A stretch of 64,000 nucleotides of DNA from Durusdinium trenchii (Eukaryota; Sar; Dinophyceae; Suessiales; Symbiodiniaceae): contig CAXAMN010021363.1 in assembly GCA_963970005.1 (NCBI GenBank), forward strand, positions 188,770 to 252,769, read 5' to 3'. Below the pieces are notes generated by a model that was not told the origin of the DNA, made no database searches, and saw nothing but the letters and a program-made list of their open reading frames with translations. Positions 9,222-20,300 of this stretch are shown here, piece by piece. Within the stretch, counting starts at the first letter, position 1, and each line of letters begins with the position of its first letter. The position numbers and the translations under genes are program-made.

Positions 9222-11886
9222 ATGCATAGTGGAGCAGCAGCTCAGGAAACACACTATGTGCAGACACAACAGTTTGCTATGTCTGGTGCATTGGAAGATG
9301 TTGCAGTGCCAATTCTGGATCCCTGCGAGGTCCTGGCATACTTGGTTGATGATGTGGGCTTGACCTGCCCACGTGATGTGACTGCAGAGTACTGGAGCAG
9401 GCAAAGGCAACACTATGAGCAGCATCCAGCAACAGATGCACATGTCCCAGTTTCTCTCTATGGTGACGACGTGCAAGTGAACAGACAAGGTGATAGCATC
9501 ACTGCCGTGTACTTGTCCCTCACACTCTTCAAGCCGAAGAAAGTGCGTGTGTGTCACTACATGATATTCAGCCTCAGGACGCACCTCATTGCTGGATGCT
9601 TCACGCTCTGGCCACTGCTGGCCTATGTCGTTGGACGACTCAATGCAGCATGGCATGGTGTTGGAGTGTCTCGGACTATGTTCGCTCTGGCTGAGATCAA
9701 GGGGGGCTGGCCCTTTCTGCGCAAGATCCTGAGGTTTGAGCCAAGCTTCACTGGGAATCGCGTGTGCCACCATTGCAAGGCAACAGTGTTTCAGCACGAT
9801 CATCCCTTTTGGGACTTCGACTCGACTGGGGCGGAGGTCACAACTCTGGATTTCCTGGCGACAATGCTGGATGAGAGTTGCTCCCCTTCGCCGTTGGTCT
9901 TGGTGAAGGGGTTCTCTTGCAGGATGGTGCAGATATGCACCATGCACTGCGTGAACCTTGGGCTTTGCTTCACGGTCAACGGGGCACTGCTCATGACACT
10001 GGTGCGAGGAGGCTTCTTCGGTGAGCCAGCTGCACTGGAACAATGCCTCCTCAGTGCCTTCAGTGACTTCACTGCATGGAGGAGGGCCTTGCAGGTGAGA
10101 ACCTCCCAGCGCCGCTTCAGGGCAGGGCAGGTTCCTGTTTTGCATTTGCACCCCTACAGGTCGAAAGACAAAGTTGGCAACCTGACCCCTCATTGAATAG
10201 TGTTTTGGCAAGACCAACATACAGTAAGCTTAAGGTCTTAGACCTGTAGGGACAGATTTTTCTGCTGCATGGGACAGGTCACCCTATGTCTTTATGAGGA
10301 AACTTGAGTCCATCAGACAACGGCAGAGCATCAAACCCAGGTTGACAAGCTTTGTCACGGCTCCTACTTTGTGGCGAAAGCCTGGAACAGCAGGGTGGTG
10401 TTGGAGTGGCTGCACGATTCTGCCCTAAAGGCAGCCATGAGGGACCTGCCAGGTCCAGGTGATGATACTTGGTAAAACTGGAGGGATGCAGATCTCCCTG
10501 CTAATTTCCACTGGACATGAACAGCTGGATCAGGGTCAGGGTAGACCACCTCCACCTAGACAGGTCCATATTGGACTCACCTGCTTCAGGACCGAACACT
10601 GGGCAAGTGGCTTCAGGCGGAGATCCAGGCTGGCAACCGCATGTGGCCAGATGACCCCTTGCTGGTGGTGAATCCACTGGCTTCGTCACTTAGTCTTCAA
10701 AATGAATTTGCCAGCTGGGGCTGGTTAGACCCCCAAAACCCATCCCAACCACCTTCTCAGGAGGTGGGCCAGGAGCCCTAGGGGATGGTCCACAGACCTT
10801 TGGATGGAGCCAGAGAAAGTTCCAGTGACTGTTCCAATTAGCTGGTTGATCATATGGCACCACGAGACCCTGCTTTGGGTTTCGACCATCCGGTCTGTTC
10901 CTGAGATGATGTTGCCAACCTCATTCTCTCCTTGCCCAAGGCAAGCTCTTTGTGAGTGGTTTGGCCTTTGTGAGAGATCTGGACGGTTCTTGCACCATAG
11001 CCTGAAGTGATGGGGGGGTGGCAGGACATGTTCAGTTCCAATGTTCTTTCACTGATTGGGTGGCCTTTTTGGGTGATGTTAAAAACTTCCATTCAAGCAC
11101 ACCAAATAGCAGGTGGCTAAGCCAAGAACTGTGGTAGGATGTGGTAGGCATTGTCTTCAAAGATTCAAGAGCACACATGTAGGCATCAATGATGCCAGAA
11201 CTTATCAGAGATCACTTTGATTGCTCAGGACGCAGGATCAGGCTGATGCCATCCACAGTGCTGGGAAGCGCTTTCTGCACCACCACATCAGCTGCCTCAA
11301 AATAGCCAGCAGGACTTCCGTTGAGGGGGGGCGTCGAATTTTCCTTTATCTTAAAGACTTCAACGGCCCCTTGAGACCTGAAGGGACATTTGAGACCTCA
11401 AGGTCCCTTCGCCATTGTTGAGTCAGTTGTGAGGATGGGGCTGCAGTGCTGGTTCTTGAAGCCAAAGGCGCACATGTTCTGCCACGTTTTGGCTCGCACC
11501 AAGAGAGAGCGATTCTTGGCTGAGTGTGTCTTTGGATGACATTGACTGGTCTTTCCTCTAGAGGAGAACTTGATTTGCAGGTTTGAGCTGGTAATTCCAG
11601 GTTCAAAGAGGCTTCACTGGTCTTTTGGGAAGAGGTTTCTGTGGTCTTTTGGGTCAATTAACCTGTTCTTCTATCCCTGGACTTGAGCATCTCAGGACTG
11701 AACTCGAGGTTCTCGCATTGCTTCTCAGAAGAAGACACCATCGGGATGATCAAGAAGCTGTCATGTGCAATCTCTGGCAGACACATGGAAAAGTTCCTGG
11801 CCAAGATTGCGAGGCTCCGCTTGAAGTGTGCAAAGGCACGCATGCGCAGGACAGTTTGGCTCTCTGATTGCATAGTACCATTCAGG
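9222..11886 (+). CDS. Seven-exon transposase-like protein of a dinoflagellate-expanded family
   Basis: Exons by phase: 9222-10094, 10317-10452, 10564-10767, 10906-10940, 11236-11308, 11403-11534, and 11729 to about 11886; all joins stay open, giving about 537 residues. Donors are GT, GT, GC, GC, GC and GA. The first exon contains LYGDDVQVNRQGDS followed by a hydrophobic, Arg-containing stretch and LNAAWHGV, laid out like the first catalytic block of CMC/Plavaka-type transposases, then a CHHC zinc-like motif (VCHHCKA) and TMHCVNLG, where relatives have Asp before the His. Later exons give AWNSRVVLEWL, AGKRFLHHH, WFLKPKAHMF and EDTIGMIKK, the order I remember for a large uncharacterised dinoflagellate family. 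The true start may lie upstream; an acceptor-like AG precedes 9207. Family is judged from memory and transposase kinship is inference. The antisense open frame over exon 1 is a shadow. Confidence 0.55.
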
Positions 11887-12170
11887 TTGGTTACTCATTC
11901 TGCAGCATCTTCTTGTTGTGAATTTGGATGGCATGCGGCCAAGCCAAGAACCGCAGCTAGGAACCAAGAATTAGCAGTTGGATGGCAAGTGGCTAAGCCA
12001 AAAACCGTGCTAGCATTGCTAGCATGAATGGAACTGGACTTGCTCTAAAATTGTTTTCCAGGATCGATATGGATCTGGTGTGGCGACGATGACATGGCAA
12101 GGACTGGCAGTTTTAGCATCTTCTGATGGCAAGCGGCTAAGCCAAGAACCGCAGCTAGGACTATAGAATA
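11111..12170. repeat. Four subterminal repeats of the GGCTAAGCCAAGAACCGCAG type
   Basis: Copies at about 11111-11139, 11926-11971, 11980-12024 and 12124-12170. The best two read GATGGCA(T/A)GCGGC(C/T)AAGCCAAG then AACCGCAGCTAGGA. They begin in the intron after exon 4 and are densest between the last exon and the right terminal inverted repeat. Confidence 0.75.
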
Positions 12171-12200
12171 TGCAGTGAACATGTGAAGGTTCACATACAA

Positions 12201-12228
12201 CATCACACCAGGAGGTAACGTAACGTGA
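12201..12228 (-). repeat. Right terminal inverted repeat
   Basis: CATCACACCAGGAGGTAACG and the following eight bases are the reverse complement of 9102-9129 with one mismatch. No other copy was noticed in the window. Confidence 0.9.
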
Positions 12229-12365
12229 TTTAATGAATTTGGCTACTGTTTTGAGATGTTTTGAGTGTTTTTTCATCGATTTGTGCAGGATCTATGTGGG
12301 CTCTGGTGGCGACGCCAGTGTGGTCATGACAAAAGGGCGGTTCTTCCGACAAACGCGATGACCTC

Positions 12366-12422
12366 GTAAAACTTGATCGTTCTCAGATGACTTCGTTAAA
12401 CTTGCACTTCGGACTTGCAGGG
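12366..12422 (+). repeat. 57-bp introner-like motif, full copy 2
   Basis: Begins GTAAAACTTGATCGTTCTCA and ends CGGACTTGCAGGG; three differences from 3310-3366. It lies 138 bp beyond the right terminal inverted repeat of the candidate transposon. Confidence 0.8.
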
Positions 12423-12629
12423 ACTAGATACACTACACCGACATACACCTGGTATCTGTTAGTTTCCACCCCCAAAGACACTTCGGGCTGTTGGAAGGTT
12501 CGTTTCCCCTCAAAAAACGTTGTTTTAATCACCGCGTGCAATTCGATGGGCTCGTGCCCCTGGAGTTTTTTGGGCATGTAAAGATGAAACAGCTGTGAAC
12601 CACTAGTTTGGTGTCCAGCCATTTCACAA

Positions 12630-12735
12630 TCCATCGCCAATCCAATCCACAGCCTCCACAGCTATTCAATCCAATCCAATCCCCAATCCAATCGAACTGT
12701 ATTGGTAGACCCAATCCAATCCCCACATCAACTAG
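12630..12735. repeat. CCAAT-type short tandem repeats
   Basis: Runs of CAATCCAATCC separated by short linkers, about 105 bp in all. Simple-sequence expansion; no reason to read it as bound CCAAT boxes. Confidence 0.7.
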
Positions 12736-14331
12736 TTTAGGGTTTGCCAGGACTTTCTGTGGAGAAATCTCCACAGGTCCATTGGTGGCCATGGCCTGTC
12801 CGCTCCAATTCACAGGTTATGTTTGGGCTGGAATCGATATCTTTGGGCTTTTGGCCATGTTTTGTTCTGGCAGCTCGGTGAGTACGACGGGGTCGCCTGA
12901 TGAGTCATTACGTGGTTACAACGTCACCCGGTGACGGCTATTTGCCAGTGATCGAGAAGAACTGTTTGTATTGGGACCGAGTCACAAAAGACTGTGTGAA
13001 GAACCGAGAAAGGAGTCTCTGAATGAATGGTTTTGTGCCATGTTTGTGCGACAGATCGGAGATGTGAGTTTGGACCTGGGACTCTTTTGGATCGACCGCT
13101 TTTTTGACCCGGCGCAGCAAGAAGGAACCACCCATCATTTTAGTCATACATCCCCCAAAAGAATCCTGAGCCATCCTGAGCCTAGCAGTGAGCAGTTGAC
13201 TGACCAGCACCAACAAAGCACGGCCGAGCGGTTTTGCTTTTCAATGACGCTATTTCAATGTTCACATGCCTTGCTTTTTGGATTCGCTGGGATTCGCGTC
13301 CGCGCCACTGAGTTCTGAAAGCGTTGGGAACTATTCTGGATCACAAAATGGTCGGGTCTGCAGATGTGCACCCAGGAGTCTAGGAGTCTTTTGGGGTTCA
13401 AGATTACTCCAGCAGCATAGCAATCATTGCTCCGGAATCTTGAGGAAACAGACAGCACGTGGACGTTTGTGGGCATCCTGCATCTCCAAACTGGCAAACA
13501 TTTTTGGGCCGTCACGAGAGATCACCCGGTTCTAACTGGGCCCATTTTGCCAGTCGTCCTCCCAAGCTGGTCATCCCATCTCCAGGTCCCATCCTCGAGG
13601 CCTATGGGTACCGCGCAGCCCGTCCACGGATGCGACGAACTCGAACGCAGGAAAACGGGAGACGCGTTCGATGAACACATGAGGCTTCGATATTAGTTCT
13701 TTTTTGGGGGGTGTTTGTAGGGAATTCAATTGTTTGGCATACTTATTAGCCTTATAGGGTTAACTATGTCATACATTTTATGATTAACGCCTTCAAAATA
13801 TACTGTATTCCAGCCAGTGTTTGGGCCAGTATCACTGAAGGGCGGAGGGAAACACTCCCAAAACCTTTGATTGGTGTTTGATGGTGTTTGATGTGTGTGT
13901 TTGCTGTGTCAAACTAAGCAGCTGCTCGTGCGTCGTATATCATGAACCCAATCACTTCACGTTGCTTGTTCACTTGAACGCCTGAGTGTGCTTGGAGGAT
14001 ATGCGAGCTACCTTGATTATGGGCGGAACTCTTTTCACCAACACCTGTTTGCTGATAGTTTTGCAGGGTATGTCGATATGAAATCCAGCTGAAGGAATGC
14101 GGCAACTTGTTTTCTCTATGGGTCATTGAGGCTACTTGATGGTAGGTCACCTGTTTTGACCCATCAAGTTCGCAGGGAAGTGGCCATGGGCTGTTCCAAA
14201 TCTTCGGGGAGGTCAGAGGCACGCACAGCAGACGATTTTATATAAACAGGCAAACCAGCGAGGTGTGAGCGTTTGATCTACAATCCACATCGAAGCCTTT
14301 GCAACCAATAAGCAGTGAGATTGAGCTTTAG

Positions 14332-17300
14332 ACACTTGCTATTGGCAACCTGTCAGATCCACCCGTTTGGTACACTGGTTTTGTTGCTAAGGGCGCCTTT
14401 GTTTTCGCCGCGCTGCCGGCTGCACTGGTGCTGGTGCCAGTCTCCATGGGCTGCTTGCAGGAGAAACGCATCTCTTCAGAGGACCGGCGGTGTCACCGGG
14501 GGGCTGCCAAGCCGTCCTTTGGACGACACAAAGACATGATCTCCAAGAAAGAGACGTCCGCACTGGTTATGGGAGGATATAGATACCTGTTTTGATATGA
14601 TGGGCCTTTTTGGGCGTGAGTGGAACTTGACGCACTGGCTGATCTCGTGGCCGGCCTTTCTTGTGCGCGTTGCGGATCTCCCAATTCTGCCCAATCGCTC
14701 ATTGCACTGATTTCCTGGACACTCCAATTGGCAGAGGCGAGGAACAACTCTAGGTCCAAAGCCAGAGCCCCATCCGTTGCTCTCCCCCCCCGCTCCAATC
14801 ACCTATTGTGTGCTTTCTCGGCTCCCACATCCAACATCCGTATTCGTGGCATCCATTCGTGGGTTGGGAAAAGAGAACAGAGTCCTAGCTGCTGTGGGTC
14901 GGAGCCCCAATAAGGCTCCTAAATAGGAAAGTGAACTCTGGGTTCAATCATTTTGGATACTCAACATGGAAAAGTCTTTCTGATTTGGGGACCACCCAAA
15001 AATGGCCTTCTTCAACTTGACAAAGTGTTTGACAGAGGATCTCACGCGCATTCGTCGCCGCTACTTCGAGCAGCGCGAGACCTGCTTTCTTTGCTTGGCG
15101 CCGTGGCTCCGGAGGGTTGTTGAGCCCTCAAAGCAGGGGGTGTTCCAAGGTCCTTTCAAAAAGCAAGCAGACCTTGACCTAAAAGTTGACGGATCCAGTC
15201 AACCAGGCTATGGAGGCTTTCTTGCGAAAGGTCTGCTGTTTGAGCTCAAGCAGCAGGCAGTTTTGTACTTTTTTGCAAGGATACAAGCCAATTGTCACGC
15301 TCCTGACAGATAGGCTATGGAGACTGCTTTCCTTCTACCAAACGCTACCAGATGTCTTTTTGTTGATCATGTTGATCCTTCTTCTACTTGAACTAGTATC
15401 CTTTTGCCTTGTATTTGTTTGAGGCTTTTAACCGGCAAGAACCGCTCCACCACGGTTGCCCATTCACAGAGTCCCCTTCCTTTGCTCAGATGATGTTCTG
15501 CGGCACCCTGGTCATCATGTGCGTGGGTTTTTTGCAGCGTGACCCGTGCTGCTTGGCGGCCGTGGGGTATGAAGTTGTGGCTCCAACAGAGAGCCTGAAA
15601 TCATTTGAAATCCATATAGTATTTATTTAATTCAGTATCTTCCCTGCTAGCCTGAACCCTAAGTTTTCTTCGGTTTGTAAAGAGTGATGTCGCTTAATTT
15701 CAGTGCCTTCGAACAGCGCCATTCAGAGTGCTTTGCCGTAAACTCGTCCAAGCATTGCGATGAAGCGTTAATCCGGGGCAGAGACACGTCGTTTGACAGT
15801 CTCACGGCCCGGGAAAAGACCAGAAACTGGGCCGAAATGCCTGGAGCAACCATTCAGCAAGTAAGATGTGTGAAGGCATGATGGTTCTTCGGAAGAAGGC
15901 ATGATGGGAAAGGCCAAGATGGGCAATGATCCTTCCTGCACACATGATTGATTGATGTTGATATGTCCAATTGTGTTTCTCAGTTTGCCGATCTGTGCAA
16001 ACTGGCATGTCCCGAGGCATCAACTTTGCGGTGGCCTTGGTGACTGCCATGTTTCTTGGCAAAGAAGTGCACGGGGATGGTGGGTGCACTGGCAGAGTGG
16101 GTAATGAGTGGAGGTCGAGGATGCTTTCTTGCTGTCCAACAAGAGAAGCACTAAAAAAACAAGTACCGTTTAATTATGTTCTATTTGTCAAACTTGTTGT
16201 TCATGCTCCAGCCCAAAGAAGAATACAGTTCTCCAATGAGCATGCTCCACATAAGTGCCAAATAATTAATATTATCCCAGACACGTGCAGTGCTCTAGAT
16301 AGAATTCACAGCTCAGAATATAAACGTGATAATGTGTAAAGCTATGTAAAGCTAACATTGGCACTAGACTCTGCACTATATCAGTGGATGCCTGATTGGT
16401 GTGATGACAGTTTTTTCGGGATAAGTCAATACCAAACAGGGCCATGCAATTACCGTAAAGCCACTACCATTCATGAGTACAAATGCAAGCAAAAACACTA
16501 CCGTTCATGAGTACAAGCAAACTACTCGTGGGATGCACCACCCAAAGCTCACCTGGTGGGTAAGTCGACCATCAACCTCTGGTGTTTCCTTACAAGAACT
16601 TCCACCCCATAGATTAGCAACTCATTGGTATATCGGTATACCCATCTTGACCCAGAACCACTTAGGTTCATTTTGGGCGCCTGTTGCGTTTGCCTCACTC
16701 CTGTGGTGGCCAAAGCCAATGCCTTTTCCGCCGCTCGGCGCTCCAACTCGGTGGGCCTCCCTGGCCTCGGTGTCCTCCCATGCAGATTGAGACAGCCACG
16801 GCACTGATGACACGGCACTGGAGTCCTGTCCAACCCTTGCGGAGTCAATCCGTGGTTTTGGATCGGGGCGATCCGGTCTTTTCCCTGGCGGACAAGACCG
16901 GACATGATCGGGTGATCCGAAGCCTTTATGGAAAATATTGGCATGGTTGTCATAGTATGTCCATTCAATATTCTAAAGGTTCCCACGTCAAGCAACGCGA
17001 AGACTTGAAGCATGAAACGAAGACAACCCAACAAAAACAACAATCTAAGTGTGTTTGTTGCTTCTGTTGGGCTTATGCCAGACGGCTTGTTTATGTTATG
17101 ATGTGTTTGGTATTGTCAGGTCCATCCAGGGTGCCAGGGTATGCCAGGGTGCCCTTGGGCAGTTGGTGTTTTCCCGACCAAATCTCGGTTCGAGTCGCTT
17201 CCGGATCCACGTTGTTTTGCGCATCCCACGTTGTGAGCGGTCTCATGATGTATAGGGCCGGGGGCGGCCCCGAACATGAACCTCAGAGCCATGTTCGGCC

Positions 17301-20300
17301 GTTCATGACCTGATCAAAGCACGTGGAACAAACGACTGGACAACTGGACTGATCGGAGAAGCTCAGGTTTTGTATACAGGCTTCAATGCGTCCATCAGCG
17401 GGGCGACATTCTACTTCTATACGGACTCCAAGGACATCTATCCAGCTGGACCTCATTTCTCTGACTTCTTCTTCAACACCGTAGCTTGGATTTGTCCAAG
17501 AATTTGCCCCAAAGAAGCCTTGCTTGGCCTTCAGGAATTTTCAGGGCAAAGAATTGTTGCTCTGGGTCCTTCACTTTGGTATGTTTGAATGCGTTTCTGA
17601 ATCAATCGGCCAAGCTGCAAGTTGATCCCACAGAAAAAGCATGCAGTCTTTCTCCAGTTCTTTCTCCAGAGGCTTTAGTCATGAGAAGTGAGATGCCAGC
17701 CTACTAGCAGGATCTAGCAGGTCAAGATGATTGCACTGTTGGGACAAGACACGTGGCCACATGGCACACTCTGGGACCACCAAGTGCCGCAACGATGCCG
17801 GGAAAAGACGACACTTTCACTGAACTGCACGAAAGGGACGTGTCCCATGCTTTAAAGATCTTTCTTTGCATGTTTCCTCGCTCCATGGACGCCCTTGTTT
17901 CCTCGCATGTCGCCGGTCATCCGCTTCATGTCATAGGTCTTGGGGACGGTGGGGAGCGTCTTCGCGCTTTTGGGGATCCTTTTCTACCAGCAATACCTCA
18001 GCAGCATGTGCCCTGGCGGTACTTTGTCCACTGGGATCGCTGGAAGGTCACACTGACGGCTCTCTGGAAATCTCCATTCAACTTTCTTGGATGTTGGATA
18101 TGTTTTTCCAGTTGAACCCCAAACAAAAGCGAAACCAAGACGACATATCAATATTTATCGATTATCAACACATCAACCAATTTTTGAACACAATTTGGAG
18201 CCTCAGGGTTCAACCGTTCACTTACTTTGGTCAATTCCTTCTCGCTTTTAGTTCGCGGCTCCAACACCTCCGCCTCGTTCGCCGAAAGCCACACCTGAGG
18301 AGCTATCGAAAGCTCATCGTGAGGAGCTCAGGGGACACAGTCGAGAGAACAACCGAAAATCGCCCTTTGTGGGTGATATAATGGCTTTATTAGCCAAGTT
18401 ATGATAATAAGTTTGATATTTATGGCTTTGATTGATTGATGTGACACTGATGTATCGCTTTGTGATATCACAGGCGCTAATTGATATCATGGCTGCGAGT
18501 CAAAAAGTGGTTAAGATGGACATCCCTCTTCTGGAGTAATTGGATCTTCGGTCAAGCAGGCTCTGCCGGTGTCCAACCGACCCAGCACCATAATACATTG
18601 TACATATAATATCATTCATAATATGGGTAATGTATATATGGTAATGTAGTATAGATCCTGAAGCAGGGAGATGGACACAAACACGGCCCACTTTCAGCTC
18701 GACTTTCCGGATCACTATCTGAGAACTCTAGGAAGAGACAACAAGTAAAATCCACAGATGTTTGGTGAGCTTCTTATTTCCTGCATGCATGGTGGTGGTG
18801 ATTTACATTATGTATGTTGAATCAGCAATTGTTCATATCCGATTGGCTTTCTACTTTTCCCAATTGTGAGGCGGATAAGATGAAAGGTTCCACCTTTGAA
18901 GGCTTTGGCAAAGTGGCTGCACTGCAGGGTTCAAAGCAAAAGGGTTGCAACAAACTCCTGCTGGCAAACCAGAGGTGGAACCTTTCTCCAGATGCGGTTG
19001 TTTCCTGAACAAGTGGGATAGTGGGATGGAATTACAGCACTGCTTCAACCTGAACACCCAAAAGCCTTGCCCAAGGAGTCAGCAGTGCCCTCCGCCTTTG
19101 CCCAGGTATTCACGTCATTGATCATGTTCGCTTGCAGTTTGCTGGACGTGATGATGTGTCTTCGACTGGAAAGAACATGCATGCTGCATGAGGGTGTTCC
19201 AGCGTTTTGGTAAAGACAAATCACAAGGTGGGCGTGGACCCCACTGGTCCATGACTCATCACCACAAGTCTAGCAGCGCCTGCCCTGCGCCCTCAATCTT
19301 CCTTCTTCCAGGCAGCCTTTGGAGGCCTTCCTATTTTGATACACACCCATATCTTTGCTGGGGTCAAATTGTTTGACACACAACGGTCCACAAAATCCTT
19401 GAAAACCCGTGCGTGGGTCATGTATCGCTCAAGTAGACGTATCCTCATATATATATATATATATATTGCACGTTTTCAGAAAAGCCAGTGTGGTACCCCA
19501 CACAGAACTCAAGCAACTTTTGAAAGCAACAATGTTATATATCTTGAAACAAACAGACAAGTTCTTTTGACACTTTATTTGATGTATGTATATATATATG
19601 GAAGTTTTACCATGATATACTGTACATACATTTACATTGAAGATTAACGTCGTTTGAATCCACATTGATTGTAGAGACTATATTAACATCATATTAAACC
19701 ACAATGGATCGCAAACAATTCATATTCAATCATGATTATGCTATATGATCGTTTGCTTCGTTTTGGTTTAGGTCTCAGTGGGTCTTCCACCGGGAAAAAC
19801 CGAGGTTTGCTCGACTCAATGTCACTTGGTACCGAAGGACGCCGCGCTGCGTCGCGGTGCGTCCGGTCGGTGAAGTCGGGACCGGTCGTTGATTTCTAGC
19901 GGTAGAGAATACGGTAGAGTATGATATGGGGCAGCAGAAGGATTTTGAGATCGTTTTTGTTTGGCCACCCCATTCCGATCTTCGGACGTCAAGCTCTAAA
20001 AGAGATGGTCACAGTGACCAGTGACGGTGTCAGGATGGACTTTCTCTTCACCAAAAAAGCGACCGCATCGGTCGATGGTCGAACCCTCGGGCGTTTCCCG
20101 GACGCAACTCACCGGGCTCAGACCCCCCTTCTCTGATGAGAATCAAGCCGGCCAACGGCCTACTTAGCCGCCGGGGACCCTGTTCCGTTTCGTGGACCAA
20201 CGAAAGCCAGTTTGTGGCTGGATCAGCACTTCAGCAGAGACTCTGGCTGAGGTGCACTGGGGCATCCCTGATCACTACATGGTGCTGGGGCTCTCAATTT

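Larger units (their letters stand above)
9102..12228 (+). mobile_element. Candidate CACTA-like DNA transposon with a spliced transposase-like gene
   Basis: Terminal inverted repeats at 9102-9129 and 12201-12228 match at 27 of 28 positions and enclose 3.13 kb holding a single seven-exon gene. If the ends are placed at the C of CACGTGACG (9103) and its partner (12227), the termini begin CACG, and the 3-bp flanks are AGT and ATT, not a perfect target duplication. Four copies of a GGCTAAGCCAAGAACCGCAG-type unit lie towards the right end, as subterminal repeats do in CACTA elements. Seen: the inverted repeats, the enclosed gene and the repeats. Inferred: that they form one mobile unit. Confidence 0.55.
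12229..14331. other. Region upstream of the transporter exons; no confident gene
   Basis: Contains one copy of the 57-bp motif and a CCAAT-rich repeat. Several frames run 80-115 codons but lack recognisable motifs. The N-terminal membrane segments of the transporter starting at 14332 should lie here or further upstream, but I could not identify them. Confidence 0.4.

Noticed and set aside
9213..10220. 335-codon minus-strand frame over the first transposase-like exon
   Set aside because: The plus strand has the family motifs and the clean splice joins; the antisense frame has no recognisable motif.
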